Below, one piece after another: positions 25,696-33,049 of a stretch of DNA of 64,000 bases. Position 1 is the first letter of the stretch. The number at the start of each line of letters is the position of its first letter. The translations under genes were made by a program, and so were the position numbers. The stretch lies in the NCBI GenBank assembly GCA_030430385.1, contig JAUIFO010000006.1, forward strand, positions 1 through 64,000, written 5' to 3'. Source of the DNA: Bacteroidia bacterium (GTDB lineage Bacteria > Bacteroidota > Bacteroidia > Flavobacteriales > Flavobacteriaceae). The notes under the pieces were generated by a model. It saw only the letters and a list, made by a program, of their open reading frames with translations, ran no database searches and was not told the origin of the DNA.

Positions 25696-26667
25696 CTAGC
25701 AACATCCTCCACCATCATAATGATACGTAGATTCACTTATAAAGATATCATCTCTTTCTAAATTAGCCAAGGCAGCTGCAGTTTTATCACAAATTGCTAA
25801 GGGTTGATTTTTGAGAAGAATATGCCCATTTCCATCATCAACAAAATCATCATCGCCATAATAAATAGCCGCTTTTCCTGTAAACACACAAGGACCATCA
25901 TCTGGCATTGGATCTTTAATGGCAGCTACTTCAATAGATTCAATATAAATGAGCTCATCGGTTTGATAATGTTTAGGATCTAAAATACGATAAGGCTTTC
26001 TGGCTCTAATTTCAATGGTTCCAAATCCAGCATCTGTTAACGCTTTTACATAATCTGCTATTGGTAAGCTTCCACTAAGGCATAAGGCTCTTAAGCGATC
26101 ATCGTTTCTAAGCGCCTCATTCATTGGCTGCTCGCAAGTAGGATCGCTCATAACGAGTCTTCCATGAGGTTTTAGTACACGATACATTTCGGCAATAGCC
26201 TTTTTAAGGTCATCGGCTTTAAAAATATTGAACAAGCAGTTTTGAGCAGCAACATCAATGCTGTTGTCTTCCACAGGAAGGTTCATAGCATCTCCTTTCT
26301 TAAGTTCAACAAAACCTGATTTAAACCAGTCATTTTGAGCTTCGGCTTCAATGAAATTTTTACGTGATGCTTCTAGCATTTCATCTACGACGTCAACACC
26401 AATTACACCACCTTTTTGTCGGTTAAAATAGGAGAACTGTAATAATTCCATTCCGCCACCAACACCAACATAAAGCATTTTAGGGTTGTTAGTTAGATCA
26501 CGCGCATGAACTGTGCTACCACAGCCATAATTCATTTCTTGCATAATCTTCGGAATTTTTAGTCCAGGTAATTCCCAAATAGGATTAGTAGTACAACATA
26601 AGCCAACATCTGGCGTTAAGGCTGCGTCTTTATAAACGTCTTTTGTGGTTTCTAAGTAATTATTCAT
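25696..26667 (-). CDS. arsM: arsenite methyltransferase of the arsenosugar cluster
   Basis: A 323-residue SAM-dependent methyltransferase that converts As(III) to methylated arsenicals. The SAM-binding loop is MLYVGVGGGMELLQF. Candidate arsenic ligands include C24-C25 (GLCCTTNP), the Cys in MNYGCGS, that in AAQNCLFNIF and that in SDPTCEQPM. The protein ends YHYDGGGCC, a Cys pair typical of the arsenosugar-associated form. It is preceded on the transcript by the PNP gene and a palindromic repeat. Length and the Cys-rich ends distinguish it from plain UbiE-type methyltransferases. Confidence 0.9.
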   Translation of the reverse strand: MNNYLETTKDVYKDAALTPDVGLCCTTNPIWELPGLKIPKIMQEMNYGCGSTVHARDLTNNPKMLYVGVGGGMELLQFSYFNRQKGGVIGVDVVDEMLEASRKNFIEAEAQNDWFKSGFVELKKGDAMNLPVEDNSIDVAAQNCLFNIFKADDLKKAIAEMYRVLKPHGRLVMSDPTCEQPMNEALRNDDRLRALCLSGSLPIADYVKALTDAGFGTIEIRARKPYRILDPKHYQTDELIYIESIEVAAIKDPMPDDGPCVFTGKAAIYYGDDDFVDDGNGHILLKNQPLAICDKTAAALANLERDDIFISESTYHYDGGGCC

Positions 26668-26679
26668 TTTACATGTTTT

Positions 26680-26756
26680 ATGTCATTGCAAGGAATGAAA
26701 TAAGGTGACAATCTAAAAAAGATTCTTCACTTCACTACGTTCGTTCAAAATGACAT
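26680..26756. repeat. degenerate palindromic intergenic repeat (REP/MITE-like)
   Basis: The element has terminal inverted repeats ATGTCATT (26680-26687) and AATGACAT (26749-26756). An inner pair, AATCT and AGATT, lies around an A run near 26710-26725. The right half, GATTCTTCACTTC with GTTCAAAATGACA, resembles a repeat commonly seen in Bacteroidota intergenic DNA (GTCATTCTGAACGAAGTGAAGAATC and variants). It fills the gap between arsM and the PNP stop codon, and its last base is the first of that stop. Confidence 0.6.
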
Positions 26757-27568
26757 TATAATTCTTTAATTAATTCTTTAAACAATGTGATCATTTTTGG
26801 CTCAGCTTTTCCAGCCATTGCAATGATCTCAGGAATATCTACAGGTTCTAAATGATCTGGATCACATTCATCGGTCAAAACAGATATTGCAGCAGCTTTC
26901 ATATTTAAGTGATTAGCGACAATGATTTCTGGTACAGTACTCATACCAACTGCGTCAGCACCAATTATTTTTAGCATTCTGTATTCTGCTCTAGTCTCAA
27001 GTTGAGGTCCAACAACACTTGCATAAACACCTTCATGCAGCGTAATATTGTGAGCCTTGGCAATAGATTTGAATTTTTGGTTGATGACCTTGTCATAAGG
27101 TTCACTCATATCTGTGAAGCGTTCACCAAGTTTTTCAACACCTTTAAAAGCCAAAGGCGAACTTCCTTGTAAGTTGATATGATCATCAATGAGCATCAAA
27201 TCTCCTTTTTTAAATTTTAAGTTAACAGCACCTGCAGCATTAGAAACCAACAGTGTTTTAACCCCTAATTTCGCCATTATTCTAACAGGATAGGTGACAT
27301 CTTGGAGTGTATAACCTTCATAAACATGAAAGCGTCCTTGCATTACAATTACGTTTTTACCACAAATGGTTCCGTATATTAGTTTGCCTTTATGAAATTC
27401 AACTGTTGCTGTTGGAAAGTTCGGAATATGATTATAACTCACTTCTTTAATGATGTTCATTTCATTGGTGAATTGACTCAAACCCGTTCCTAGTATGATG
27501 CCAATTTCAGGATTATCAAACCCTTTACTTATTAAATAATTAGCGGTTTCTTTAATAAATTTTTTCAT
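26756..27568 (-). CDS. purine nucleoside phosphorylase
   Basis: A 270-residue trimeric-type PNP that phosphorolyses purine nucleosides to base and sugar-1-phosphate. Visible motifs are IGIILGTGLSQF, GRFHVYEGY, the phosphate/purine-site SNAAGAVN, VGPQLETRAEYRML and MSTVPEIIVANH. Its location between the TIGR04282 transferase (overlap four bases) and arsM suggests removal of adenine from the dimethylarsinoyl-adenosine made by ArsS, besides a possible salvage role. Confidence 0.92.
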   Translation of the reverse strand: MKKFIKETANYLISKGFDNPEIGIILGTGLSQFTNEMNIIKEVSYNHIPNFPTATVEFHKGKLIYGTICGKNVIVMQGRFHVYEGYTLQDVTYPVRIMAKLGVKTLLVSNAAGAVNLKFKKGDLMLIDDHINLQGSSPLAFKGVEKLGERFTDMSEPYDKVINQKFKSIAKAHNITLHEGVYASVVGPQLETRAEYRMLKIIGADAVGMSTVPEIIVANHLNMKAAAISVLTDECDPDHLEPVDIPEIIAMAGKAEPKMITLFKELIKEL

Positions 27569-28191
27569 TGAAGTTGTTTGATTTTATCTTGTAAAATTAA
27601 ATTGTTTTTATAAAAATCGGATGCTATTAAATCTTCAAAAGTATCAATGTCATTTAAAGTGTTAAGCAAGGAATAAGATATGTTGTTTTCATCTAGTTCA
27701 GACAAGGTAAGTTTCAATAAATTTGATTTACTCCAGGGTTTGTTTTCAAAAATTTTAGAATTTGGTTTTGACATTCCCAGAAGATAATAACCACCATCTT
27801 CAGCAGGCCCGAAAACGGTTTCAGAATGCTTTAAAGTATTTAAGCCGCTTGTAATAATTTCAGAGGACATATCAGGTAAATCAGAGCCAATTAAAACAAT
27901 GCGTTCAAATCCATCATTAAAGCCATCACGAAAAGCATTTTTCATACGTTCGCCTAAATCGTTTCCCTTTTGAACCGCTTTATGATGCTGTTTCCAATAT
28001 GAGGATTCAATTGCATTTGAAAAGTAAATACGAAGTGTAGCATCAAGATTTTTTGTAGCATTTTCAGTAATCTCAACGAGAGCGTTGTAAACTTCAAGAG
28101 CAGCTTCATTGCCAATAGTTTTTGCTAATCTCGTTTTAACTTTACCAAGATCATTATTCTTTACAAATACAATAACCAAGTTTTTATTCAT
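27565..28191 (-). CDS. TIGR04282-family arsenosugar biosynthesis transferase
   Basis: A 208-residue protein of the DUF2064/TIGR04282 family (rSAM/selenodomain-associated transferase 1), related to nucleotidyl- or glycosyltransferases of the CofC type. It begins NLVIVFVKNNDLGKVKTRLAK and carries IGSDLPDMSSE and FGPAEDGGYYLLG. Its exact reaction is unproven; activation or transfer of a sugar or glycerol group in arsenosugar formation is inferred. It overlaps PNP by four bases and the rhodanese gene by eight. Confidence 0.87.
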   Translation of the reverse strand: MNKNLVIVFVKNNDLGKVKTRLAKTIGNEAALEVYNALVEITENATKNLDATLRIYFSNAIESSYWKQHHKAVQKGNDLGERMKNAFRDGFNDGFERIVLIGSDLPDMSSEIITSGLNTLKHSETVFGPAEDGGYYLLGMSKPNSKIFENKPWSKSNLLKLTLSELDENNISYSLLNTLNDIDTFEDLIASDFYKNNLILQDKIKQLQ

Positions 28192-28678
28192 ATACTTTTA
28201 TTCCATTTTTTAACCATTTGCTCCAAGATTTTGAGTAAGCATGAATGCTGTCGGTTTCGGTGCCTTCAGAATTATAAATAGATTTATTTGAATTTTTCCA
28301 TTCAAAAATTCCACCATACAAATTCTTCACATTAGTATAACCTACATCTATCAATTTTTTCGTTATGATTTCTGAACGAATACCTAAAGAACAGTAGACT
28401 ACAATTGCAGTGTTTTTATCAGTGATTTTAGATGTAATCGTACTAATATCAAAGTCATCAAAACCAATATGAATAGCATTTTGTAAATGACTTACTTCAT
28501 ACTCTGAAGCTTCTCTTGCATCTAGAAAAATAGGTTTTGATTTAGAGTTGGCAAGTGCTTCAACTGAAATGAAAGGAGATTTCTCCAAGTTATATCTTTC
28601 GAGTAATTTAGAGATGTCGTTTTGTGCGTTACAGAAAGCAACAAGCAAGAAAGCTATATAAGTTACACATGATTTCAT
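28184..28678 (-). CDS. exported rhodanese-like domain protein
   Basis: A 164-residue protein with a signal peptide (MKSCVTYIAFLLVAFCNAQ) and one rhodanese domain: FLDAREASEYEVSHLQNAIHI and the active-site loop VVYCSLGIRSE. The ATG at 28678 is chosen because it starts the signal peptide one base after the ArsS stop; a longer frame to 28729 overlaps the end of ArsS. A periplasmic sulfur carrier inside an arsenosugar operon is a point of interest, since arsenic chemistry often uses thiol or sulfide groups. Its donor and acceptor are unknown. Confidence 0.85.
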   Translation of the reverse strand: MKSCVTYIAFLLVAFCNAQNDISKLLERYNLEKSPFISVEALANSKSKPIFLDAREASEYEVSHLQNAIHIGFDDFDISTITSKITDKNTAIVVYCSLGIRSEIITKKLIDVGYTNVKNLYGGIFEWKNSNKSIYNSEGTETDSIHAYSKSWSKWLKNGIKVYE

Positions 28679-28679
28679 A

Positions 28680-29735
28680 TTAAGCCACTGTTCCTTGGCA
28701 GCTACTTCCTGCACCTGCTGTACAACCATAACAATGTTGAGAGATCACAATATTTCTGCCTTCTAACAGTTGTTCGTTAAACTCTGAGATGTGTTTTATT
28801 TTACTATTTACAGGTAATTCTAACATTTGATTAAAATCACAATCGTATAAATAACCATCCCAACTTACTGATAGTGTATTGGTACACATTACATTTGATA
28901 CAGCTGCTGGATTAAAGGCCTCTACTAATTGATACATGTAGTCTTCATAGTTTTCTGAAGCTATGAGATAATCTAAAAAGCGAGAAATAGGAAGGTTGGT
29001 AATCGCAAATAGATTATGAAATTGAATTCCAAAATCATCCATCAAAGCTTTCTTGAAATCTTTCTCCATAGACATTTGATCACTAGGTAAAAATGCACCT
29101 GAAGGATTATACACCAAATCAAGTCTAAGATCACTATTTGGCATGCCATAGCCTACAGCGTTGAGTTCTTGTAAGGCTTTGATCGACCTGTCAAAAACGC
29201 CATCACCTCGTTGTTTGTCTGTTTTGCCACGTGTCCAATGCGGCATAGAGCTCACAACATGCACGTTGTGTTTTTTGAAAAACTCTGGAAGGTCGTAATA
29301 GTGTTTATTCGCTTTAATTATGGTTAAGTTAGATCTTACAATAAAATCTTTGATGCCTACTTTAGCAGCTTCTTCAACGAACCATCTAAAATTCGGATTC
29401 ATTTCTGGAGCACCTCCAGTAAGGTCTAGTGTATGAGCTCCAGAATTTTGAATAACCTTAAGACATTGTTTCATGGTCTCCTTGGTCATGATCTCTTTTC
29501 GATCTGGACCTGCGTCTACATGGCAATGGTCGCAAACCTGATTACACATATAGCCTACGTTAATTTGTAAAATTTCGAGAGATTTTGCTTTTAACGGAAA
29601 CTGATTGCTTTCAGAAATTTTTGATTTAAAGGTAGGAAGATCGCCATTCTGAAAAATGCCATTAGACAAAATTTCAATCTGACGCTGACTACTTGCTAAA
29701 TCGCTTTGTCTTTTGTGTAGGGACTTTGTGGCCAT
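28680..29735 (-). CDS. arsS: arsenosugar biosynthesis radical SAM protein ArsS
   Basis: A 351-residue radical SAM enzyme. The iron-sulfur cluster Cys are C64, C68 and C71 in CNQVCDHCHVDAG. The C-terminal DUF3641-type domain ends CYGCTAGAGSSCQG, with C335, C338 and C346. In Synechocystis-type systems ArsS joins a 5'-deoxyadenosyl group to a dimethylated arsenical. That step fits the neighbours arsM and PNP. All key positions are Cys; no in-frame TGA (selenocysteine) is seen. It precedes the rhodanese gene by one base and follows the peroxidase-like gene by 17. Confidence 0.93.
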   Translation of the reverse strand: MATKSLHKRQSDLASSQRQIEILSNGIFQNGDLPTFKSKISESNQFPLKAKSLEILQINVGYMCNQVCDHCHVDAGPDRKEIMTKETMKQCLKVIQNSGAHTLDLTGGAPEMNPNFRWFVEEAAKVGIKDFIVRSNLTIIKANKHYYDLPEFFKKHNVHVVSSMPHWTRGKTDKQRGDGVFDRSIKALQELNAVGYGMPNSDLRLDLVYNPSGAFLPSDQMSMEKDFKKALMDDFGIQFHNLFAITNLPISRFLDYLIASENYEDYMYQLVEAFNPAAVSNVMCTNTLSVSWDGYLYDCDFNQMLELPVNSKIKHISEFNEQLLEGRNIVISQHCYGCTAGAGSSCQGTVA

Positions 29736-29752
29736 TAAAAATTGCGGTTAGA

Positions 29753-30088
29753 TTATCCGTCTAGTTTGTTAACTTTATTCATCATTTGAACGCCATGAAC
29801 CAAAGTTGCACCACTTTTTATAGCAGCACCAACATGAATGGCTTCCATCATTTCTTCCTTGGTAATACCACGCTGTAAACCATCTTGAGAATACGCATCA
29901 ATACAATAAGGACATTGTTCGGTATGTGCAACAGCAAGCGCAATTAATGATTTTTCGCGAGCAGTAAGTGCGCCATCTTCAAAGACCTTTCCGTAGTATT
30001 CGAAAAATTTATTCCCAAGATCTTCACTCCATTCAGTGATTTTACTAAACTTTTTAAGGTCTAATGGGTTATAATACGTTTTTTGCAT
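29753..30088 (-). CDS. arsenosugar-associated peroxidase-like protein (carboxymuconolactone decarboxylase family)
   Basis: A 111-residue AhpD-like protein with the redox pair C59-C62 in EQCPYCIDAYS, followed by GLQRGITKEEMMEAIHVGAAIKSG. This is the small peroxidase-like protein that accompanies ArsS. It is probably a thiol-dependent peroxidase or reductase rather than a decarboxylase. It is the first gene of the minus-strand arsenosugar operon. Upstream, 30112-30119 reads TATTTTAG on the minus strand, a one-mismatch -7 box. Confidence 0.87.
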   Translation of the reverse strand: MQKTYYNPLDLKKFSKITEWSEDLGNKFFEYYGKVFEDGALTAREKSLIALAVAHTEQCPYCIDAYSQDGLQRGITKEEMMEAIHVGAAIKSGATLVHGVQMMNKVNKLDG

Positions 30089-30194
30089 AAGATTTTTAAT
30101 AATTTAGAAAGACTAAAATATGAAATATCTATGCTTTGGTCGAGAACCTTAGATAAGAATTACATAAAATTTAAGAATTGTGAACTAATAAGAA

Positions 30195-30665
30195 TTAATA
30201 ATCTATTTTATCTTCTTTTTTAGTCCACTCCTCAAACGGTTTAAGAGCTATATCGCGAGCTAATTGTTCAAAAGGGATGCTTCTTTCGGCATAAGTAAGC
30301 GGAATTTCCCTGTAAATAAATTCATCATCAAAACCTATGTTTGCAGCATCCACTTGATTACTGCCATAATAGACTTTGTCTGGTCTTGCCCAATAAATTG
30401 CACCTAAGCACATTGGGCAGGGCTCGCATGAGGTGTAGACTTCACAACCCTCTAGTTGAAACGAATTAAGATTTTTACAAGCATCTCTAATCGCTGTAAC
30501 TTCAGCGTGAGCAGTTGGGTCGTTAGTTGAGGTAACTTTGTTGTTTCCACGACCAACAATTTTCCCATCTTTGACAATGACACAGCCAAAGGGACCTCCT
30601 TCGTTATTGTTCATTCCATTAAGTGCTGCATTAACAGCTTCTTTCATAAATTTTTCTTTGCACAT
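30195..30665 (-). CDS. nucleoside/guanine deaminase family protein
   Basis: A 156-residue zinc deaminase of the CDA superfamily. H53 and E55 sit in DPTAHAEVTAIR, and the Cys ligands C83 and C86 in SCEPCPMCLGAIYW. The C-terminus resembles guanine deaminases (ANIGFDDEFIYREIPL). The ATG at 30665 is used: the frame reads on to 30764, but that extension overlaps the tRNA-Phe gene and its terminator. Guanine deamination to xanthine is the best guess; adenine deamination is an alternative. It ends 106 bases before the arsenosugar operon starts. Confidence 0.85.
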   Translation of the reverse strand: MCKEKFMKEAVNAALNGMNNNEGGPFGCVIVKDGKIVGRGNNKVTSTNDPTAHAEVTAIRDACKNLNSFQLEGCEVYTSCEPCPMCLGAIYWARPDKVYYGSNQVDAANIGFDDEFIYREIPLTYAERSIPFEQLARDIALKPFEEWTKKEDKIDY

Positions 30666-30698
30666 ATCTTTGGTGTTATTGTGTTTAAAGGATAAAAC

Positions 30699-30724
30699 CA
30701 AAAAACCCGATTCAAAGAATCGGG
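30699..30724 (-). terminator. rho-independent terminator of tRNA-Phe
   Basis: On the minus strand CCCGATTC, a TTT loop and GAATCGGG are followed by a run of T (30705-30700). It lies directly downstream of the tRNA 3' end. Confidence 0.85.
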
Positions 30725-30731
30725 CTTTTAG

Positions 30732-30807
30732 TGGTGGTGCCTCCAGGAATCGAACCAGGGACACAAGGATTTTCAGTCCTTTGCTCTACCAACTGAGCTA
30801 AGGCACC
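30732..30807 (-). tRNA. tRNA-Phe (GAA)
   Basis: Read on the minus strand: acceptor stem GGTGCCT/AGGCACC, D arm TAGCTCAGTTGGTAGAGC, anticodon stem AAGGA/TCCTT around CTGAAAA with anticodon GAA, and T arm with GGTTCGATTCC. The discriminator A at 30735 is followed by an encoded CCA (30734-30732). All arms pair well and length is 76 bases including CCA. The gene lies between the coaX promoter region and the deaminase gene, with its own promoter and terminator. Confidence 0.95.
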
Positions 30808-30827
30808 AGTCGTTTTAAACGAGAGTG

Positions 30828-30858
30828 CAAATATATATGCATTTTTAGTATTAGCAAA
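30828..30858 (-). promoter_or_regulatory. promoter of tRNA-Phe
   Basis: On the minus strand TTTG (30858-30855), a 19-base spacer and TATATTTG (30835-30828) match the Bacteroidota promoter pattern closely. The box lies about 20 bases before the tRNA 5' end. Confidence 0.75.
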
Positions 30859-30998
30859 AAGAAATTTTAAAAATTTCAATGAATGTGACATTGAGTGTAA
30901 TAACACGTTCTATTGGATCGTAGTATTATGTTATTTTTTGGTTAAACACATTATTAGTTTTTGTTGCATTTTGTATGTTTACCGCTTATTGTTAAGAG

Positions 30999-31727
30999 AT
31001 GAATTTAATTATTGATGTAGGAAACACGCTAGTCAAGTTAGCGGTTTATCATAATAATGTCTTATTTGAAAAAATTACTGTTGCACATAAGGATATGAGT
31101 GCTTCAGTAAAAAAAATCCTTGAGAAGTATCCTATTATTGCTAACGGAATTATTTCATCTGTAGGCAAATTGAATCCTGACGATATACAAAGTATCCAAT
31201 CACAAATACAGTTATTGATATTAGATTCAGACACCAAATTACCCTTTAAGAACTTATATAAAACTCCTAAAACTTTAGGTGTAGATAGAATTGCATTAGT
31301 GAGCGCTTCAGTAAATGAGTTTCCTAATAATAATGCATTGGTTATTGATGCAGGGACTTGCATTACGTATGATTTTATAAACACAGAAAATGACTATTTA
31401 GGAGGTGCAATTTCACCTGGAATACGTTTGCGATATAGAACCTTAAATAATTTAACGGCTAATCTACCGTTATTGGATACAACTTATCCAAAATCAATTC
31501 TTGGAGACTCTACAGATAATTCAATTCATTCGGGAGTTGTGTATGGTGTTGTAAAAGAAATTGATGGAGTGATTGATGAATACAAAGCTAAATATTCCGA
31601 TTTAACAGTTATTTTAACAGGTGGAGACACCAAATTCTTGTCTAAACAATTAAAAAATGGCATATTTGCCAACTCAAATTTTCTTTTGGAGGGTTTGAAT
31701 TTTATTTTAGAATATAATACACACTAA
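30999..31727 (+). CDS. coaX: type III pantothenate kinase
   Basis: A 242-residue ASKHA-fold kinase that phosphorylates pantothenate, the first step of CoA synthesis. Motifs seen are the phosphate-1 site IDVGNTLVKLAV, TLGVDRIALV and the VIDAGTCITYDF site. The typical GGAISPGIRLR and a C-terminal VILTGGDTKFL follow. It ends by overlapping the next ATG by one base, opening the envelope operon that runs to ppiD. No substrate-specific oddities are visible. Confidence 0.95.
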   Translation: MNLIIDVGNTLVKLAVYHNNVLFEKITVAHKDMSASVKKILEKYPIIANGIISSVGKLNPDDIQSIQSQIQLLILDSDTKLPFKNLYKTPKTLGVDRIALVSASVNEFPNNNALVIDAGTCITYDFINTENDYLGGAISPGIRLRYRTLNNLTANLPLLDTTYPKSILGDSTDNSIHSGVVYGVVKEIDGVIDEYKAKYSDLTVILTGGDTKFLSKQLKNGIFANSNFLLEGLNFILEYNTH

Positions 31728-33034
31728 TGGTTAAAAATCTTGTCATAGTTCTGATTGCTTTTTTTGCATTGCAAATAACAGCTCAAGAAGGTACAGCTTC
31801 TCCTTATTCTTTTTATGGTATTGGTTCCTTAAAATTTAAAGGAACCACTGAAAATAGAAGTATGGGTGGAATTAGTGTTTACAACGATAGTATTCATATT
31901 AACTTGAGAAACCCAGCGGCTTATGTTGGTCCAAATTTGGCAATATTTAACAATGAAAGCAGACCTGTAAAATTTGCAATTGCTGCGAGCCATAACACAA
32001 CGAATTTAGAGTCTAGTACTAGTTCTGATAAGGCAAATGCCACAACGGTAGATTATATGGCGTTTAGTATGCCAATGGGGAAATTTGGTTTAGGACTTGG
32101 GATTTTACCTTATACTTCAGTAGGTTATAAGCTTGAAGATATTAATGCTAATGGTCAACCACTTAACCGTTACAGAGGTGAAGGTGGATTAAATAAAGTA
32201 TTCATTGGTTTAGGATATAAAATAACAGAAAAATTAAGTGCTGGAATTGATTTGAGTTACAATTTTGGTAATATTCAAAATACAGCAATTGAGTTCTTAT
32301 ACGACAGTGAAGGAACTCCAATTCAGTATCAAACTAGAGAAGAAAATAGATCTGATTTAAGTGGACTAAACATCAATTTAGGATTAACCTATAGAACCAT
32401 GATTAGCGAAAGTCTTGAGTTGCAATCTGGATTTACATTTTCTCCTGAAAGTAATATTACCTCTTCTAACACAAGACGATTTGCGACAATTGTTATTAAC
32501 GAAACTACTGGTCAAGAATTAGAAAATAATGCTATTGATGTTGATTTAGAAGCTTCTGGTCTTGACAAAACAGATTTGACCTTACCTTACAGACTGTCTT
32601 TTGGAGGTGGAATAGGAAAACCTAGACATTGGTTTATTGGAGCAGAATATGTATGCCAAAACACTAGTGCATTTTCAAATCCGATTGTCTCAATCAATAA
32701 TTCTAATTTTGTAAACGCCTCAAGTATTGCAATTGGTGGTTTTATTGTTCCAGATTATGATTCTTTTTCTAGTTACTGGAAACGAGCAACTTATAGGGCT
32801 GGAGTGCATTTTGAAAACACAGGTTTAGAGATAAATAACGAAACGATTAATGAGTTTGGCATATCTTTTGGAGTTGGATTACCAGTTGGGAAACTGTTTT
32901 CAAATGCCAACCTTGGATTGGAGATAGGACGACGAGGAACAACAAGTCAAAATTTGATACAAGAAAATTTTGTGAACTTCCAACTAAGTTTGTCATTAAA
33001 CGACAGATGGTTCCAAAAAAGAAAATATAACTAA
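31727..33034 (+). CDS. outer membrane beta-barrel protein of unknown function
   Basis: A 435-residue protein with a signal peptide (hydrophobic residues 4-19) and then alternating strands consistent with a beta-barrel, ending in repeated strand-like stretches. Early residues read ASPYSFYGIGSLKFKG and NRSMGGISVY, a pattern seen in flavobacterial FadL/OmpP1-like proteins. The carrier or ligand is unknown. It overlaps coaX by one base and is followed 15 bases later by a TPR protein gene, so it likely belongs to an envelope biogenesis unit with lptC. Confidence 0.75.
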   Translation: MVKNLVIVLIAFFALQITAQEGTASPYSFYGIGSLKFKGTTENRSMGGISVYNDSIHINLRNPAAYVGPNLAIFNNESRPVKFAIAASHNTTNLESSTSSDKANATTVDYMAFSMPMGKFGLGLGILPYTSVGYKLEDINANGQPLNRYRGEGGLNKVFIGLGYKITEKLSAGIDLSYNFGNIQNTAIEFLYDSEGTPIQYQTREENRSDLSGLNINLGLTYRTMISESLELQSGFTFSPESNITSSNTRRFATIVINETTGQELENNAIDVDLEASGLDKTDLTLPYRLSFGGGIGKPRHWFIGAEYVCQNTSAFSNPIVSINNSNFVNASSIAIGGFIVPDYDSFSSYWKRATYRAGVHFENTGLEINNETINEFGISFGVGLPVGKLFSNANLGLEIGRRGTTSQNLIQENFVNFQLSLSLNDRWFQKRKYN

Positions 33035-33049
33035 CGTAAAATTAAAACA

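Noticed and set aside
28679..28729. N-terminal extension of the rhodanese gene
   Set aside because: It overlaps the end of arsS and disrupts a standard signal peptide.
28680..29735. Selenocysteine in ArsS or the peroxidase-like protein
   Set aside because: Relatives can be selenoproteins, but both genes here use Cys codons and have no in-frame TGA.
30666..30764. N-terminal extension of the deaminase gene
   Set aside because: It would run through the tRNA-Phe 3' end and its terminator; the conserved domain begins at the ATG at 30665.
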